Shown: positions 16,790 through 25,989, numbered from the stretch's first letter. The stretch is 64,000 nt of DNA from Rhizobium sp. Leaf306 (GCF_001423425.1 NZ_LMNX01000004.1:457432-521431), one strand, 5' to 3'. Notes: generated from the letters alone by a model not told the origin. Made by a program: numbers and translations.

Positions 16790-17305
16790 ATGGCGCTGAC
16801 TGCTTCCACCACCCATGCCCGCAAGGGTCTCGGCCATGCGGTCATCGTCACGCTCGGCATGGCGGCAACCGTCGGCACGGCGCTCGGCTTCCAGTATCTC
16901 GGCGGCTATATTCCCTGCGCGATGTGCCTCCTGCAGCGCGAACCCTATTACTACGCAATTCCGGTCGGCATTCTTGCCATGGGTGCCCTGGCATTCGGCA
17001 TGCCCGCCTGGATCGGCCGCACGCTTCTGATCCTCGTCGGCCTGATGATGCTGGTCGGTGCCGGCATGGGCGTCTATCACGCGGGCGTCGAATGGGCCTT
17101 CTGGGAAGGTCCCGCAAGCTGCGGCGGCGGCGCGGGTGTCACGACCAATGCCGGCAGCCTTCTCTCCGATCTCAACACGGTGCACGGACCATCCTGCACG
17201 GAAGCAGCACTCCGCGTGCTCGGTCTGTCCTTTGCTGGCTGGAACGTGATCGCCAGCGTCATCCTCGCGGCTATCGCCTTGATCGGCGCCAAGAAGGCCG
17301 CGTGA
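16790..17305 (+). CDS. dsbB: Disulfide bond formation protein B (DsbB family)
   Basis: Four-span inner-membrane protein that passes electrons from periplasmic DsbA-type oxidases to quinone. The two periplasmic cysteine pairs are visible: C43/C46 in IPCAMCLLQREPYYYA and C111/C136 in the long second loop (PASCGGG ... GPSCTEA). About 171 aa from the ATG at 16790, which has AAGGAT 7 nt upstream; a longer frame from 16655 is not supported by the family. No dsbA lies beside it. The wide glycine-rich second loop is common in alphaproteobacterial DsbB. Confidence 0.9.
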   Translation: MALTASTTHARKGLGHAVIVTLGMAATVGTALGFQYLGGYIPCAMCLLQREPYYYAIPVGILAMGALAFGMPAWIGRTLLILVGLMMLVGAGMGVYHAGVEWAFWEGPASCGGGAGVTTNAGSLLSDLNTVHGPSCTEAALRVLGLSFAGWNVIASVILAAIALIGAKKAA

Positions 17306-17315
17306 GACGTAACCC

Positions 17316-17873
17316 TTACGGCTGCAGCTCGGAATCCCAGTAGAGATAGTCCATCCAGCTTTCGTGCAGATAGTTGGGCGGAAACAGCCGGCCGTTGTTA
17401 TGCAGGTCCTGCACGGTCGGCGCATAGGGCTTCTGGTGTGGGAACATGCCGGCCTGCTTGGGAAGCTTGCTGCCCTTGCGCAAATTGCAGGGCGAACACG
17501 CCGCCACAACGTTCTGCCAGGTCGTTTCGCCGCCATGGGCCCGCGGGATGACGTGGTCGAAGGTCAGATCGTCATGATCGCCGCAATACTGGCACTCGAA
17601 CTTGTCGCGAAGGAACACGTTGAAGCGGGTAAAGGCGGGATTGCGGGTCGGCTGGATATAGGTCTTCAGGCTGACGACGCTTGGCAGTTTCATCGAGAAG
17701 CTGGGCGAACATACCGAATGATCATATTCGGCAATGATGTTCACACGGTCGAGGAATACCGCCTTGATCGCGTCCTGCCAGGACCACAACGACAAGGGAT
17801 AATAGCTCAGTGGCCGATAGTCAGCGTTCAACACGAGCGCCGGTAAGGCCTGCGGGGAGACTGCAATCGTCAA
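17316..17873 (-). CDS. HNH endonuclease family protein
   Basis: A 185-aa protein with a zinc-stabilised HNH nuclease motif: CQYC (94-97), D106-H107 in LTFDHVIPRAHGGET, N121 and CSPCN (126-130). Such stand-alone, highly conserved HNH proteins are very common in alphaproteobacteria; their cellular substrate is not established. The N-terminal 90 residues (LNADYRPLSYYPLSLWSWQDAIKAV) are the typical family lead. The start is a TTG at 17873 with GGAG 6 nt upstream. Tail-to-tail with dsbB, only 10 bp apart. Confidence 0.9.
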   Translation of the reverse strand: MTIAVSPQALPALVLNADYRPLSYYPLSLWSWQDAIKAVFLDRVNIIAEYDHSVCSPSFSMKLPSVVSLKTYIQPTRNPAFTRFNVFLRDKFECQYCGDHDDLTFDHVIPRAHGGETTWQNVVAACSPCNLRKGSKLPKQAGMFPHQKPYAPTVQDLHNNGRLFPPNYLHESWMDYLYWDSELQP

Positions 17874-17974
17874 ATGACGCTCCTAACGGATTCGGCATCT
17901 ATCTCCTCTATATTAGGACCGTTGTTACAGGATTGTGAAGCCCTTTAAATACAGGCGGCTTCGTCACTCAAACT

Positions 17975-18628
17975 TCACAAAATCGGAGAGACGTCGCGCT
18001 TCGTCCGGACCCCGTAATAGGACCAGAAAAGCCTCGTCGCGACCGAGCGCCACGGCCGCCAGATGAGCGCGATGGCGGCGAGCTGCTTTTCTGTCGGGCG
18101 CGCTTCCATGCCAAGCCCATCGGCAACCGCTGCCTGCAGCGCCACGTCGCCTACCGGAAAGAAATCCGGGTGGCCCGCGGAAAACATCATGTAGCACTCT
18201 GCCGTCCAGGGACCGATGCCGGGAAGTGCGATCAGCTGTCGTGTCGCCTCTGATGCCTCCAGTCCCGCGATGGCATCGAGATCGAAGCCCTTCTGCGCAA
18301 TCGCCGTCGCAAGATGCATCAGCGTCGCAGCCTTGGCCCGCGATAGACCGAAGCTCGCGACAACCTCTGGATCAAGCGCTGCAAAAGCCTCGGCTTCGGT
18401 GGCACGAACAGCCGCCATGCGCTTCCAGATCGCGTCGGCGCTCGCCCGCGAAACCACTTGCGAGACGATGATGGAGGCAAGGCCGGCAAAACCCGGCTCG
18501 ATCAGCCGCAGTGGCAACTCGCCGGACATCTCGATGATGGGGGCAAGACGCGGATCAGCGACCACCAGTTCGGCAAGTCCCTCATCGATATCCGATCGGT
18601 CGCGGATGATCCGCACGGTTTTCTCCAT
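17975..18628 (-). CDS. alkA: DNA-3-methyladenine glycosylase II (AlkA family)
   Basis: Base-excision repair enzyme that removes alkylated bases. Helix-hairpin-helix motif LPGIGPWTAECYMM (about 135-148) is followed by the catalytic aspartate D161 in FFPVGDVALQ. The protein is about 217 aa and lacks the extra N-terminal domain of E. coli AlkA (282 aa), as in other alphaproteobacterial forms. I take the ATG at 18628; a longer frame would run through the divergent gluQ gene. Only 33 bp separate the two divergent starts. Confidence 0.9.
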   Translation of the reverse strand: MEKTVRIIRDRSDIDEGLAELVVADPRLAPIIEMSGELPLRLIEPGFAGLASIIVSQVVSRASADAIWKRMAAVRATEAEAFAALDPEVVASFGLSRAKAATLMHLATAIAQKGFDLDAIAGLEASEATRQLIALPGIGPWTAECYMMFSAGHPDFFPVGDVALQAAVADGLGMEARPTEKQLAAIALIWRPWRSVATRLFWSYYGVRTKRDVSPIL

Positions 18629-18661
18629 GGTTGCGCATCTCAAATCGTGGCAGAAGGAGGC

Positions 18662-19561
18662 ATGCCAGCCACCCAAATCGCCACCGATCCTGATAGACCA
18701 ATCCTGCGTTTCGCGCCAAGCCCGAACGGACTGCTGCATCTCGGACATGCGCTTTCGGCGGTCCTCAACCACGAAATGGCGCGGGAAATGAATGGCCGCT
18801 TCCTGCTGCGGATCGAGGATATCGACCTTGCCCGTTGCACGCCCGAGTATGAGGACGCCATCTACCGCGACCTCCGCTGGCTGGGACTCTCCTGGGAAGA
18901 ACCGCCGCGCCGCCAGTCCGAGCATTTCGAGATCTACCGGGAAGCGCTTGGTGAATTGATGGACATTGGGCTCGTCTATCCGGCCTTCATGACCCGCGGC
19001 GAGGTCAAGGCGAAGGTCGCGGATTTCGAGGCCGATGGCGCGACATGGCCACGCGACCCGGACGGGTCACCGCTCTATCCGCAGGATGACCGGCGCTTGA
19101 GCGATAGCGAGCGGAAGAGGCTGATCGAAAGCGGCATCCGCCACAGCTGGCGGCTCGACATGGACAAGGCGATGGCGAGAGTTTCGAACCCCTTGACCTG
19201 GCGGGAAATCGGCGATGGGGCCGCAAATCTGGTCCCGGCGGATCCGGCAGCCTGGGGCGATGTCGTCCTGTCGCGCTCGGATGCTCCTTCGAGCTACCAT
19301 CTCTCCGTCACCGTGGACGACGCGGCGCAGGGCATTACCCATGTGGTGCGGGGTATGGATCTCTATCACGCAACGTCGGTTCACCGGCTTCTGCAGGAGC
19401 TGCTCGGTCTGCCGCAGCCGATCTACCACCATCATCGGCTGATCCTTGGCGAAGACGACCGGAAGCTGTCGAAAAGCGAGGGATCAACCGGGCTTGCGGC
19501 CCTGCGCGACGCGGGTCTCGGCCCGCTCGACATTCGCCGCCTCCTCGGCCTTGAGGGCTAG
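18662..19561 (+). CDS. gluQ: Glutamyl-Q tRNA(Asp) synthetase
   Basis: Attaches glutamate to queuosine at the wobble base of tRNA-Asp; a truncated glutamyl-tRNA synthetase without an anticodon-binding domain. HIGH-type motif PSPNGLLHLGHA (19-30) and KMSKS-type motif DDRKLSKSEGS are present; 299 aa matches the family. The cysteine-rich zinc site of the E. coli enzyme is not apparent in the region where it would lie (PAFMTRGEVKAKV). AAGGAGG sits just before the ATG at 18662. The 3' end overlaps the convergent BrkB-family gene by 78 bp. A queuosine-precursor transporter gene occurs elsewhere in the window (46726), consistent with queuosine use. Confidence 0.93.
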   Translation: MPATQIATDPDRPILRFAPSPNGLLHLGHALSAVLNHEMAREMNGRFLLRIEDIDLARCTPEYEDAIYRDLRWLGLSWEEPPRRQSEHFEIYREALGELMDIGLVYPAFMTRGEVKAKVADFEADGATWPRDPDGSPLYPQDDRRLSDSERKRLIESGIRHSWRLDMDKAMARVSNPLTWREIGDGAANLVPADPAAWGDVVLSRSDAPSSYHLSVTVDDAAQGITHVVRGMDLYHATSVHRLLQELLGLPQPIYHHHRLILGEDDRKLSKSEGSTGLAALRDAGLGPLDIRRLLGLEG

Positions 19562-20473
19562 AGCCGAAGCATCGCCCCGGCGGCGACGCTCTTTCCGGAC
19601 GCGGGAGAAGACCGAATAGATCCGGTACTTCATCAACGCCGCATTGAACTCGGCGCCGAGCATGAAGATCACGCCCACCATATATAGGAAGATCAGCACG
19701 ATCATGATCGACGCCAGACCCGCATAGGTCGCTGCGTAATTGGCGAAGGTCGAAAGATAGGCCGCGAAACCGAACCCAAAGCATGTCCACAAAAGCACCG
19801 TCAGCGCCACGCCCGGCATGATGTCGATCAGCCGGCGATCTCCCGCCGGAAGGTACTTGTGCGACCCGAGCAGGCCGATCATCAGGAGAAACGCCGTGCC
19901 GACGAGACCCCAGTTGGCGGCGGCATTGAGATCGCTGATCAGCCAAGGGAAACGGGTCTGAGCAAACCGCGATGCGACGGGGACGGCGAGAAGAAGAATG
20001 CTGATGACCGCAAAGATCACCACCGCCAGGATGACGTAACCCAGACTAGCAAGACGCGTCACATACCAGGGTCGCGTTTCGGTGACCCGGTAGGCGCGGT
20101 TGAGCGAGATGCGAAGGGCCTCGACGCCGTTCGACGCGAAATAGGCAGCCGCCAGCACGGATACGGTCAGCAACCCGCCGCGCGGTATCTCCAGCACCCG
20201 CTGAAGTTCGGACGCGATCGGATCGGCGACATCGGCCGGCCACGTATCAAACAGGAGGTGCACGGTCGTTTGCGAAAAGCCGCCGGCACCGAGAAAGCCG
20301 GCAAGTGCCGTGCCGAAGATCAGGAATGGAAACAGCGCCAGTAGCCCCGACAGCGCCACGTGGCTCGCCATCGCCCATCCATCGTCCTCCGAGAAATGCC
20401 AATAGGCATCCCAGAGCACCTTGAACGCCAGTCTCGGCCACCTGACCGGGGAGTTTTCTTCCAAAGGCGGCAT
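19484..20473 (-). CDS. YihY/BrkB family inner-membrane protein
   Basis: A 329-aa membrane protein with about six spans and the conserved family core (HVALSGLLALFPFLIF near residues 38-53; FASNGVEALRISLNRAY; SIMIVLIFLYMVGVIFMLGAEFNA). Once annotated as ribonuclease BN, the family is now regarded as an envelope protein of uncertain function. The C-terminal 40 residues are charged and cytoplasmic (RVRKERRRRGD), and this tail is encoded in DNA overlapping the end of gluQ. Confidence 0.9.
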   Translation of the reverse strand: MPPLEENSPVRWPRLAFKVLWDAYWHFSEDDGWAMASHVALSGLLALFPFLIFGTALAGFLGAGGFSQTTVHLLFDTWPADVADPIASELQRVLEIPRGGLLTVSVLAAAYFASNGVEALRISLNRAYRVTETRPWYVTRLASLGYVILAVVIFAVISILLLAVPVASRFAQTRFPWLISDLNAAANWGLVGTAFLLMIGLLGSHKYLPAGDRRLIDIMPGVALTVLLWTCFGFGFAAYLSTFANYAATYAGLASIMIVLIFLYMVGVIFMLGAEFNAALMKYRIYSVFSRVRKERRRRGDASALALKAEEAANVERAETRVAQGRKPG

Positions 20474-20573
20474 CTCCCTGAGGGCTTCGGTGGAGGATGA
20501 GTTGAGGCTTGTGGCAAAATATGGAAGGTAGGCGGCAACTTGTACAGAGAGACCTTAACGGTATGCAATCGGC

Positions 20574-21407
20574 ATGACAGACGGAAGAACGATTATTGTG
20601 ACAGGCTGTTCCTCAGGGATCGGCGCTCATTGTGCCCGCGCGCTCAAATCCGAGGGATGGCGGGTGTTCGCGACCGTGCGCAAAGAGGCCGATCTGGCAG
20701 CGTTGGAACAGGACGGCATCGAAGCCCTGGTGATGGACTACACCAAGCCTGAAACGATCGAGGCTCTCGTCGACACCGTTCTCGCCCGCACCGGCGGCCG
20801 CATCGATGCGCTCTTCAACAATGGCGCCTATGGTCAGCCCGGCGCTGTCGAAGACCTTTCGACCGACGTGCTGCGTCTCCAGTTCGAGACCAATCTGTTC
20901 GGCTGGCATGACCTGACAACCCGCATCATCCCCGTGATGCGGAGACAGGGCCATGGACGCATCGTCAACTGCTCCTCCATCCTCGGCATCGTTCCCTACC
21001 GCTACCGGGGCGCCTACACCGCCTCGAAATTCGCGCTGGAAGGTCTGACCGTGACGATGCGGATGGAGCTTTACGGAAGCGGCATTCATGTGAGCCTGAT
21101 CGAGCCCGGACCGATCGACACGCAGTTCACGGCCAATGCGCTTGCCAAGGTCAAAGAGAATATCGACCTCATCAATTCGCCGCATGCCGAACAATACAAG
21201 CGGCAATTGCAGCGCCTGGACGGGAGCGGGCCGGTCAACCGCCACAAGCTGGGGCCGGACGCCGTTCACACGGTACTGAAACATGCCTTGACCGCCGACA
21301 ACCCGAAGCCACATTATCTGGTGACGAAGCCGGCCAAGCAGGGCGCGTTCCTGAAACGTATCCTGCCGGCAGCGCTCTTCTACAAATTGATGCAACGGAT
21401 CGACTGA
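20574..21407 (+). CDS. Short-chain dehydrogenase/reductase
   Basis: Classical SDR oxidoreductase, 277 aa. Cofactor motif TGCSSGIG (residues 8-15), NNGAYG, catalytic S in NCSSILG and YTASK. C-terminus extends beyond the core with a basic segment (KPAKQGAFLKRILPAALFYKLMQ) as in membrane-associated retinol/steroid-type SDRs. Starts the run leading to a HIG1-like protein and the cobalamin adenosyltransferase, with 28 and 32 bp gaps. Substrate unknown. Confidence 0.87.
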   Translation: MTDGRTIIVTGCSSGIGAHCARALKSEGWRVFATVRKEADLAALEQDGIEALVMDYTKPETIEALVDTVLARTGGRIDALFNNGAYGQPGAVEDLSTDVLRLQFETNLFGWHDLTTRIIPVMRRQGHGRIVNCSSILGIVPYRYRGAYTASKFALEGLTVTMRMELYGSGIHVSLIEPGPIDTQFTANALAKVKENIDLINSPHAEQYKRQLQRLDGSGPVNRHKLGPDAVHTVLKHALTADNPKPHYLVTKPAKQGAFLKRILPAALFYKLMQRID

Positions 21408-21435
21408 TCGCGAGCAAGCGGAAAGCAAAAACTCG

Positions 21436-21639
21436 ATGGCCACCTTTACCACCGTTCTGACCGTGATCGTCATCGGCCTGGTCGTACTCGTTCTGATCAA
21501 GGGCCTGTTCAACATGGTAAAGGGCACCGATGCCAACCGGTCGAACAAGCTGATGCAGCTGCGTCTGCTGCTCCAGGCCGTGGCCGTCATCCTCATCATG
21601 TTCACGCTCTGGCTGACCGGCGGCGGCCGGCCGAGCTAG
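21436..21639 (+). CDS. Small HIG1-like twin transmembrane protein
   Basis: A 67-aa protein with two membrane helices (about 5-25 and 42-61) joined by a short basic loop, NRSNKLMQLRLLLQAVAV. The loop resembles the HIG1 (hypoxia-induced gene 1) motif found in small proteins that associate with respiratory complexes. Rhizobial copies are usually annotated simply as twin transmembrane protein. It is followed 32 bp later by the cobalamin adenosyltransferase gene, a conserved neighbour. Role is inference from the motif. Confidence 0.8.
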   Translation: MATFTTVLTVIVIGLVVLVLIKGLFNMVKGTDANRSNKLMQLRLLLQAVAVILIMFTLWLTGGGRPS

Positions 21640-21671
21640 AGAAATGCCGAACTAAGGAAATTACAGTCTTC

Positions 21672-22244
21672 ATGGTCAAGCTCAACAAGATCTACACGCG
21701 CACCGGCGACGACGGGACGACAGCACTGGTATCCGGCCCGCGGCGCGACAAGCACGACATCAGGGTCGAGGCCTATGGCACGGTCGACGAGGTCAACTCG
21801 ACAATCGGCATGGCAAGGCTTCATACGGCCGGCATGGGCGAGGTCGACCAGATGCTGTTTCGCATCCAGAACGACCTGTTCGATCTCGGTGCCGATCTTG
21901 CAACGCCAGATACCGGCGAAAAGCCCGAATACGAGCCTCTGCGGATCATCGAAGCGCAGGCGACACGTCTGGAAACCGAAATCGACACGCTGAACGCGGA
22001 TCTCGAACCGCTGAAATCCTTCGTGCTGCCCGGTGGTTCGCCGGCATCCGCCTATCTGCATCTCGCCCGCACCGTGTCGCGGCGTGCCGAACGGCTGATG
22101 GTCGAGCTTTCGCGGCATGAGGCGATCGGCCCGGCTGCGCTCAAATATATCAACCGCCTGTCGGATTTCCTGTTTGTCGCGGCGCGCGTCGCCAACGAGA
22201 ATGGCAGGACCGACATTCTGTGGGTGCCCGGCAAGAACCGCTAG
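21672..22244 (+). CDS. PduO-type ATP:cob(I)alamin adenosyltransferase
   Basis: Transfers the adenosyl group of ATP to cob(I)alamin, making coenzyme B12. N-terminal signature KIYTRTGDDGTTAL and AYGTVDEVNSTIG are diagnostic of the PduO family; later RRAERLMVELS and YINRLSDFLFVAARVAN complete the trimer active site. 190 aa, usual length. The organism also has the aerobic cobaltochelatase genes cobS and cobT in this window, so it likely makes B12 de novo. Followed 48 bp later by a rhomboid gene. Confidence 0.95.
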   Translation: MVKLNKIYTRTGDDGTTALVSGPRRDKHDIRVEAYGTVDEVNSTIGMARLHTAGMGEVDQMLFRIQNDLFDLGADLATPDTGEKPEYEPLRIIEAQATRLETEIDTLNADLEPLKSFVLPGGSPASAYLHLARTVSRRAERLMVELSRHEAIGPAALKYINRLSDFLFVAARVANENGRTDILWVPGKNR

Positions 22245-22292
22245 GCGAAAGCGCGACCAAGGCGCGACGGACGGGAGGAGAGGAAGCGACGC

Positions 22293-23039
22293 ATGTTCAT
22301 TCCGCTGCATGATGCCGTCGCGCTGAAATATATCCGTGTCCAGTGGGTGACGATCTCGCTGATCGCCGCGAACGTGCTCATGTGGGTATTCACGACGCTT
22401 GCTCCGTCGGAAACGACGGAGATCGCCTCGCTGGGTCTCGGCTTCATTCCGGCGATCATCTTCGACTATGCGGTGCTAGACCCCTCTGCCATCCTCGTCC
22501 CCGAAGACGCGACCTTCGTCACCTACGCCTTCCTGCATCTGGATTTCTGGCACCTTGCATCGAACATGCTGTTTCTCTGGGTGTTCGGCGATAATGTCGA
22601 GGATGCACTGGGGCATGTCCGCTTCCTGATATTCTACCTGCTTTGTGCCGCGGCCGGCGCGCTGCTGCACGGCCTGGTCGGCCCGATGTCCGAGGGGCCG
22701 CTGATCGGCGCATCGGGTGCGATCTCCGGTGTCGTCGCCGCCTATTTCATTTTGCATCCGCGCGTCCGGGTATGGGTGCTGGTTCTGTTTCGAATTCCGC
22801 TGCCGCTGCCCGCTTTCGTTCCGCTGACACTGTGGATCGTTCAGCAATTCGTGATGCTTTGGCTCGAAGCCGATAGTGCGGTGTCCTGGGGCGCGCATGT
22901 CGGCGGAATTCTGGCGGGTGCCGCACTCGTCATCGTGATGCGGCGCCGGGGCGTGCCCCTGTTCGACCGCGAGATCGTCACGCCGAAGGCCGTGCTGCAC
23001 AAGCCGAGCGTATCGCAAGAGACCCGACCGGCCGAATAG
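22293..23039 (+). CDS. Rhomboid-family intramembrane serine protease
   Basis: Integral membrane protease with six or seven spans, 248 aa. Catalytic serine S141 in GASGAISG, catalytic histidine H202 in WGAHVGG, and oxyanion-hole N91 in HLASNMLFL are all present, so it should be active. The family cuts membrane-spanning helices; natural substrates in rhizobia are not known. A strong purine-rich ribosome site (GGGAGGAGAGGAAG) precedes the start. The gene may end the operon begun by the SDR gene. Confidence 0.93.
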   Translation: MFIPLHDAVALKYIRVQWVTISLIAANVLMWVFTTLAPSETTEIASLGLGFIPAIIFDYAVLDPSAILVPEDATFVTYAFLHLDFWHLASNMLFLWVFGDNVEDALGHVRFLIFYLLCAAAGALLHGLVGPMSEGPLIGASGAISGVVAAYFILHPRVRVWVLVLFRIPLPLPAFVPLTLWIVQQFVMLWLEADSAVSWGAHVGGILAGAALVIVMRRRGVPLFDREIVTPKAVLHKPSVSQETRPAE

Positions 23040-23179
23040 GCCTATGAGAAAACCGCAACCCAGATGGGATAATCCACGTTGTCATCAGGGCAAAAATGGG
23101 TATCCATGTCGCCCACTGACAAATGGATAAGCCGCAAATATCTCAATCTGCGGCTGGAGAAAAGTCAAGGAAGGACCCC

Positions 23180-23926
23180 ATGAAGATCCTGGTGCCTGTA
23201 AAGCGCGTCGTCGACTACAACGTGAAGATCCGCGTCAAGCCGGATGGATCCGGTGTCGAGCTTGCCAACGTCAAGATGTCGATGAACCCGTTCGACGAGA
23301 TTTCCGTCGAGGAAGCCCTGCGCCTGAAAGAGGCCGGCAAGGCCGAGGAAGTGATCGTCGTGTCGATCGGTCCGGCAAAGGCTGAAGAAACGCTGCGCAC
23401 GGCGCTTGCAATGGGCGCCGATCGGGCGATCCTGATCGAGACCGACGAAACGGTCGAACCGCTTGCCGTTGCCAAGCTGCTGAAGGGCGTCGTCGACGCC
23501 GAACAGCCGGGCCTCATCATCGTCGGCAAGCAGGCGATCGACGACGATTCAAACCAGACCGGCCAGATGCTGGCGGCATTGCTGGGAACCGGGCAGGCAA
23601 CCTTTGCCTCGAAGATCGAACTTTCCGCCGACAAGGCTGTGGTTACCCGCGAAGTCGATGGTGGCCTGCAGACCGTCGAGGTCAAGCTTCCAGCCGTCGT
23701 CACCACGGACCTTCGCCTGAACGAGCCGCGCTACGCGTCCTTGCCGAACATCATGAAGGCAAAGAAGAAGCCGCTCGACAAGAAGACGGCAGCGGATTTC
23801 GGCGTCGACATCGCTCCTCGCCTCAAGGTTCTGAAGACCGAGGAGCCGGGCGGCCGCAAGGCAGGCATCAAGGTAAAGTCCGTCGAGGAACTGGTCGGCG
23901 CCTTGAAGACCGCCGGCGTGATCTGA
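23180..23926 (+). CDS. etfB: Electron transfer flavoprotein beta subunit
   Basis: With EtfA it carries electrons from acyl-CoA and other dehydrogenases to the quinone pool through ETF-quinone oxidoreductase. 248 aa from ATG 23180 (preceded by AAGGAAGG); the homologous part begins MKILVPVKRVVDYN. The beta-subunit signature DDDSNQTGQMLAALLG binds AMP, and the LPNIMKAKKKPLDKK segment is the recognition loop for partner dehydrogenases. An upstream in-frame ATG at 23123 has no family support. Followed 18 bp later by etfA. Confidence 0.97.
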   Translation: MKILVPVKRVVDYNVKIRVKPDGSGVELANVKMSMNPFDEISVEEALRLKEAGKAEEVIVVSIGPAKAEETLRTALAMGADRAILIETDETVEPLAVAKLLKGVVDAEQPGLIIVGKQAIDDDSNQTGQMLAALLGTGQATFASKIELSADKAVVTREVDGGLQTVEVKLPAVVTTDLRLNEPRYASLPNIMKAKKKPLDKKTAADFGVDIAPRLKVLKTEEPGGRKAGIKVKSVEELVGALKTAGVI

Positions 23927-23944
23927 TTTTAGGGAGATAAACTC

Positions 23945-24874
23945 ATGGCCATTCTTCTTCTGGCAGAACACGACAATGCCAGCCTCAACGACCAGACCGC
24001 CAAGGCGCTGACGGCAGCTTCGCAGATCGGTGGCGAGGTCCACGTTCTGGTTGCCGGGTCCGGCGCGCAGGCCGCAGCAGACGCCGCAGCGAAACTTACC
24101 GGCGTCTCGAAGGTCCTGCTTGCCGACGACGCAAGCCTTGCCAACAGCCTTGCCGAACCACTTGCAGCACTGATCGTGTCGCTGGCCGGCTCCTACGATG
24201 TCATCATGTCCTCGGCAACAGCGTCCGCCAAGAACGTCATGCCGCGCGTTGCCGCGCTGCTCGATGTGGCGCAGGTTTCGGAAATCATCGAGGTGATTTC
24301 GCCGGATACATTCCGTCGTCCGATCTACGCCGGCAACGCCATCCAGACCGTCCAGGCGACCGATGCCAAGAAGGTGATCACTGTGCGCACGGCATCTTTC
24401 GCGGCAGCGGATGAAGGCGGTTCCGCTTCCGTGGAGACAGTGGCGGCCGCAGCAAACCCTGAAGTATCGTCCTTTGTCTCCGATGCGCTTGCCTCCTCGG
24501 ACCGTCCTGAACTCGCATCCGCCAAGATCATCATCTCCGGTGGCCGTGCACTCGGTTCCTCGGAAAAATTCCAGGAAGTCATCCTGCCCGTCGCCGACAA
24601 GCTGGGTGCGGCCGTTGGCGCTTCGCGCGCAGCGGTCGACGCAGGCTATGCTCCGAACGACTGGCAGGTCGGCCAGACCGGCAAGGTGGTTGCTCCGCAG
24701 CTCTACATCGCGGTCGGGATTTCCGGTGCCATCCAGCATCTGGCCGGCATGAAGGATTCCAAGGTCATCGTTGCGATCAACAAGGACGAGGAGGCCCCGA
24801 TCTTCCAGGTGGCCGACTTCGGTCTCGTGGGCGATCTCTTCGAGATCCTGCCGCAGCTCGAAAAGGCCCTGTGA
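23945..24874 (+). CDS. etfA: Electron transfer flavoprotein alpha subunit
   Basis: FAD-binding partner of EtfB. The C-terminal half carries the FAD signature: GAAVGASRAAVDAGY, VGQTGKVVAPQLYIAVGISGAIQHLAGM and IVAINKDEEAPIFQVADFGLVGD. 309 aa, normal. GGGAGA precedes the start. A clear Rho-independent terminator follows, so etfBA forms a unit separable from the downstream hydroxyacyl-CoA dehydrogenase gene, although the two lie together in many rhizobia. Confidence 0.97.
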   Translation: MAILLLAEHDNASLNDQTAKALTAASQIGGEVHVLVAGSGAQAAADAAAKLTGVSKVLLADDASLANSLAEPLAALIVSLAGSYDVIMSSATASAKNVMPRVAALLDVAQVSEIIEVISPDTFRRPIYAGNAIQTVQATDAKKVITVRTASFAAADEGGSASVETVAAAANPEVSSFVSDALASSDRPELASAKIIISGGRALGSSEKFQEVILPVADKLGAAVGASRAAVDAGYAPNDWQVGQTGKVVAPQLYIAVGISGAIQHLAGMKDSKVIVAINKDEEAPIFQVADFGLVGDLFEILPQLEKAL

Positions 24875-24950
24875 GGCCAACCGGCTTTTTCGCACCGCAG
24901 TTCGGCGACGCGAAAATGCTGGCAAAAAACACGCTAGCAGACTAGAAAAA

Positions 24951-24981
24951 TGCCGGGCTGTCTCACGCAACCCGGCATTTT
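24951..24981 (+). terminator. Rho-independent terminator after etfA
   Basis: TGCCGGG (24951-24957) pairs with CCCGGCA (24971-24977) across a 13-nt loop and is followed by TTTT. Placed 76 nt after the etfA stop, before the hydroxybutyryl-CoA dehydrogenase gene. Confidence 0.75.
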
Positions 24982-25054
24982 GCTGTGAGACGCCGTACGG
25001 TTATGATGAATGCGAGACGCGGGCGAAAACCGCACCCAGGGAGCGAGTGAGATC

Positions 25055-25924
25055 ATGAAGAATATCGGCGTCATCGGCGCAGGCCAGATGGGCTGCGGAA
25101 TTGCACATGTTTCGGCGCTCGCCGGCTATCACGTGCATATCTATGATCTCTCCAAGGACCGGATCGAAGGCGCACTTGCAACGATTAACGGCAACCTCGC
25201 CCGCCAGGTTTCCAGCAACAAGCTTTCCGACGAGGATCGCAACTCAGCCCTGTCCCGCATCACCGGCTCCGCCGATGTCAACGACCTCGCACCGATGGAC
25301 ATGGTCATCGAAGCTGCGACCGAAGACGAAAGCGTCAAGCGCAAGATCTATGCGCAGGTCTGTCCGGTTTTGAAGCCCGAAGCGCTTCTCGCCACCAACA
25401 CCTCGTCGCTGTCCATCACCAGGCTTGCCGCCGCGACCGACCGGCCCGAGCGCTTCATGGGCATCCATTTCATGAACCCGGTGCCGCTGATGAAGCTGGT
25501 GGAACTGGTGCGCGGTATCGCCACCGACGAGCCGACCTTCCGGGCCGCCAAGGAATACGTGGTCGCGCTGGAAAAGACCGCCACCGTTGCCGAGGATTTC
25601 CCCGCCTTCATCGTCAACCGCATCCTGCTGCCGATGATCAACGAGGCGATCTATACGCTGTATGAAGGCGTTGGCTCGGTCGAGGCGATCGATACGGCCA
25701 TGAGGCTTGGCGCCAACCATCCGATGGGACCGCTGCAGCTTGCCGATTTCATCGGCCTCGACACCTGTCTGTCGATCATGCAGGTGCTGCATGACGGTCT
25801 CGCCGACAGCAAATACCGCCCCTGCCCGCTTCTCGTCAAATACGTCGAAGCCGGCTGGCTCGGCCGCAAATCCGGCCGCGGCTTCTACGACTACCGCGGC
25901 GAGGTTCCAGTCCCAACCCGGTAA
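25055..25924 (+). CDS. 3-hydroxybutyryl-CoA dehydrogenase
   Basis: Oxidises 3-hydroxyacyl-CoA to 3-ketoacyl-CoA with NAD, in fatty acid or butyrate/polyhydroxybutyrate turnover. N-terminal NAD fold GVIGAGQMGCGIAH (4-17), E in VIEAATEDESVK, catalytic histidine in GIHFMNPVPLMKLVE, and C-terminal helical domain GVGSVEAIDTAM...GANHPMGPLQLADFIG. 289 aa from the ATG at 25055, with GGGAG upstream. Lies just after etfBA, matching shared use in beta-oxidation. Confidence 0.95.
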   Translation: MKNIGVIGAGQMGCGIAHVSALAGYHVHIYDLSKDRIEGALATINGNLARQVSSNKLSDEDRNSALSRITGSADVNDLAPMDMVIEAATEDESVKRKIYAQVCPVLKPEALLATNTSSLSITRLAAATDRPERFMGIHFMNPVPLMKLVELVRGIATDEPTFRAAKEYVVALEKTATVAEDFPAFIVNRILLPMINEAIYTLYEGVGSVEAIDTAMRLGANHPMGPLQLADFIGLDTCLSIMQVLHDGLADSKYRPCPLLVKYVEAGWLGRKSGRGFYDYRGEVPVPTR

Positions 25925-25989
25925 GGATCAGCCTTGTGGCGGTTCGCTCCTCACCCGCTTGACTGGACGCTAGAAGGGGTCGACTGAGG

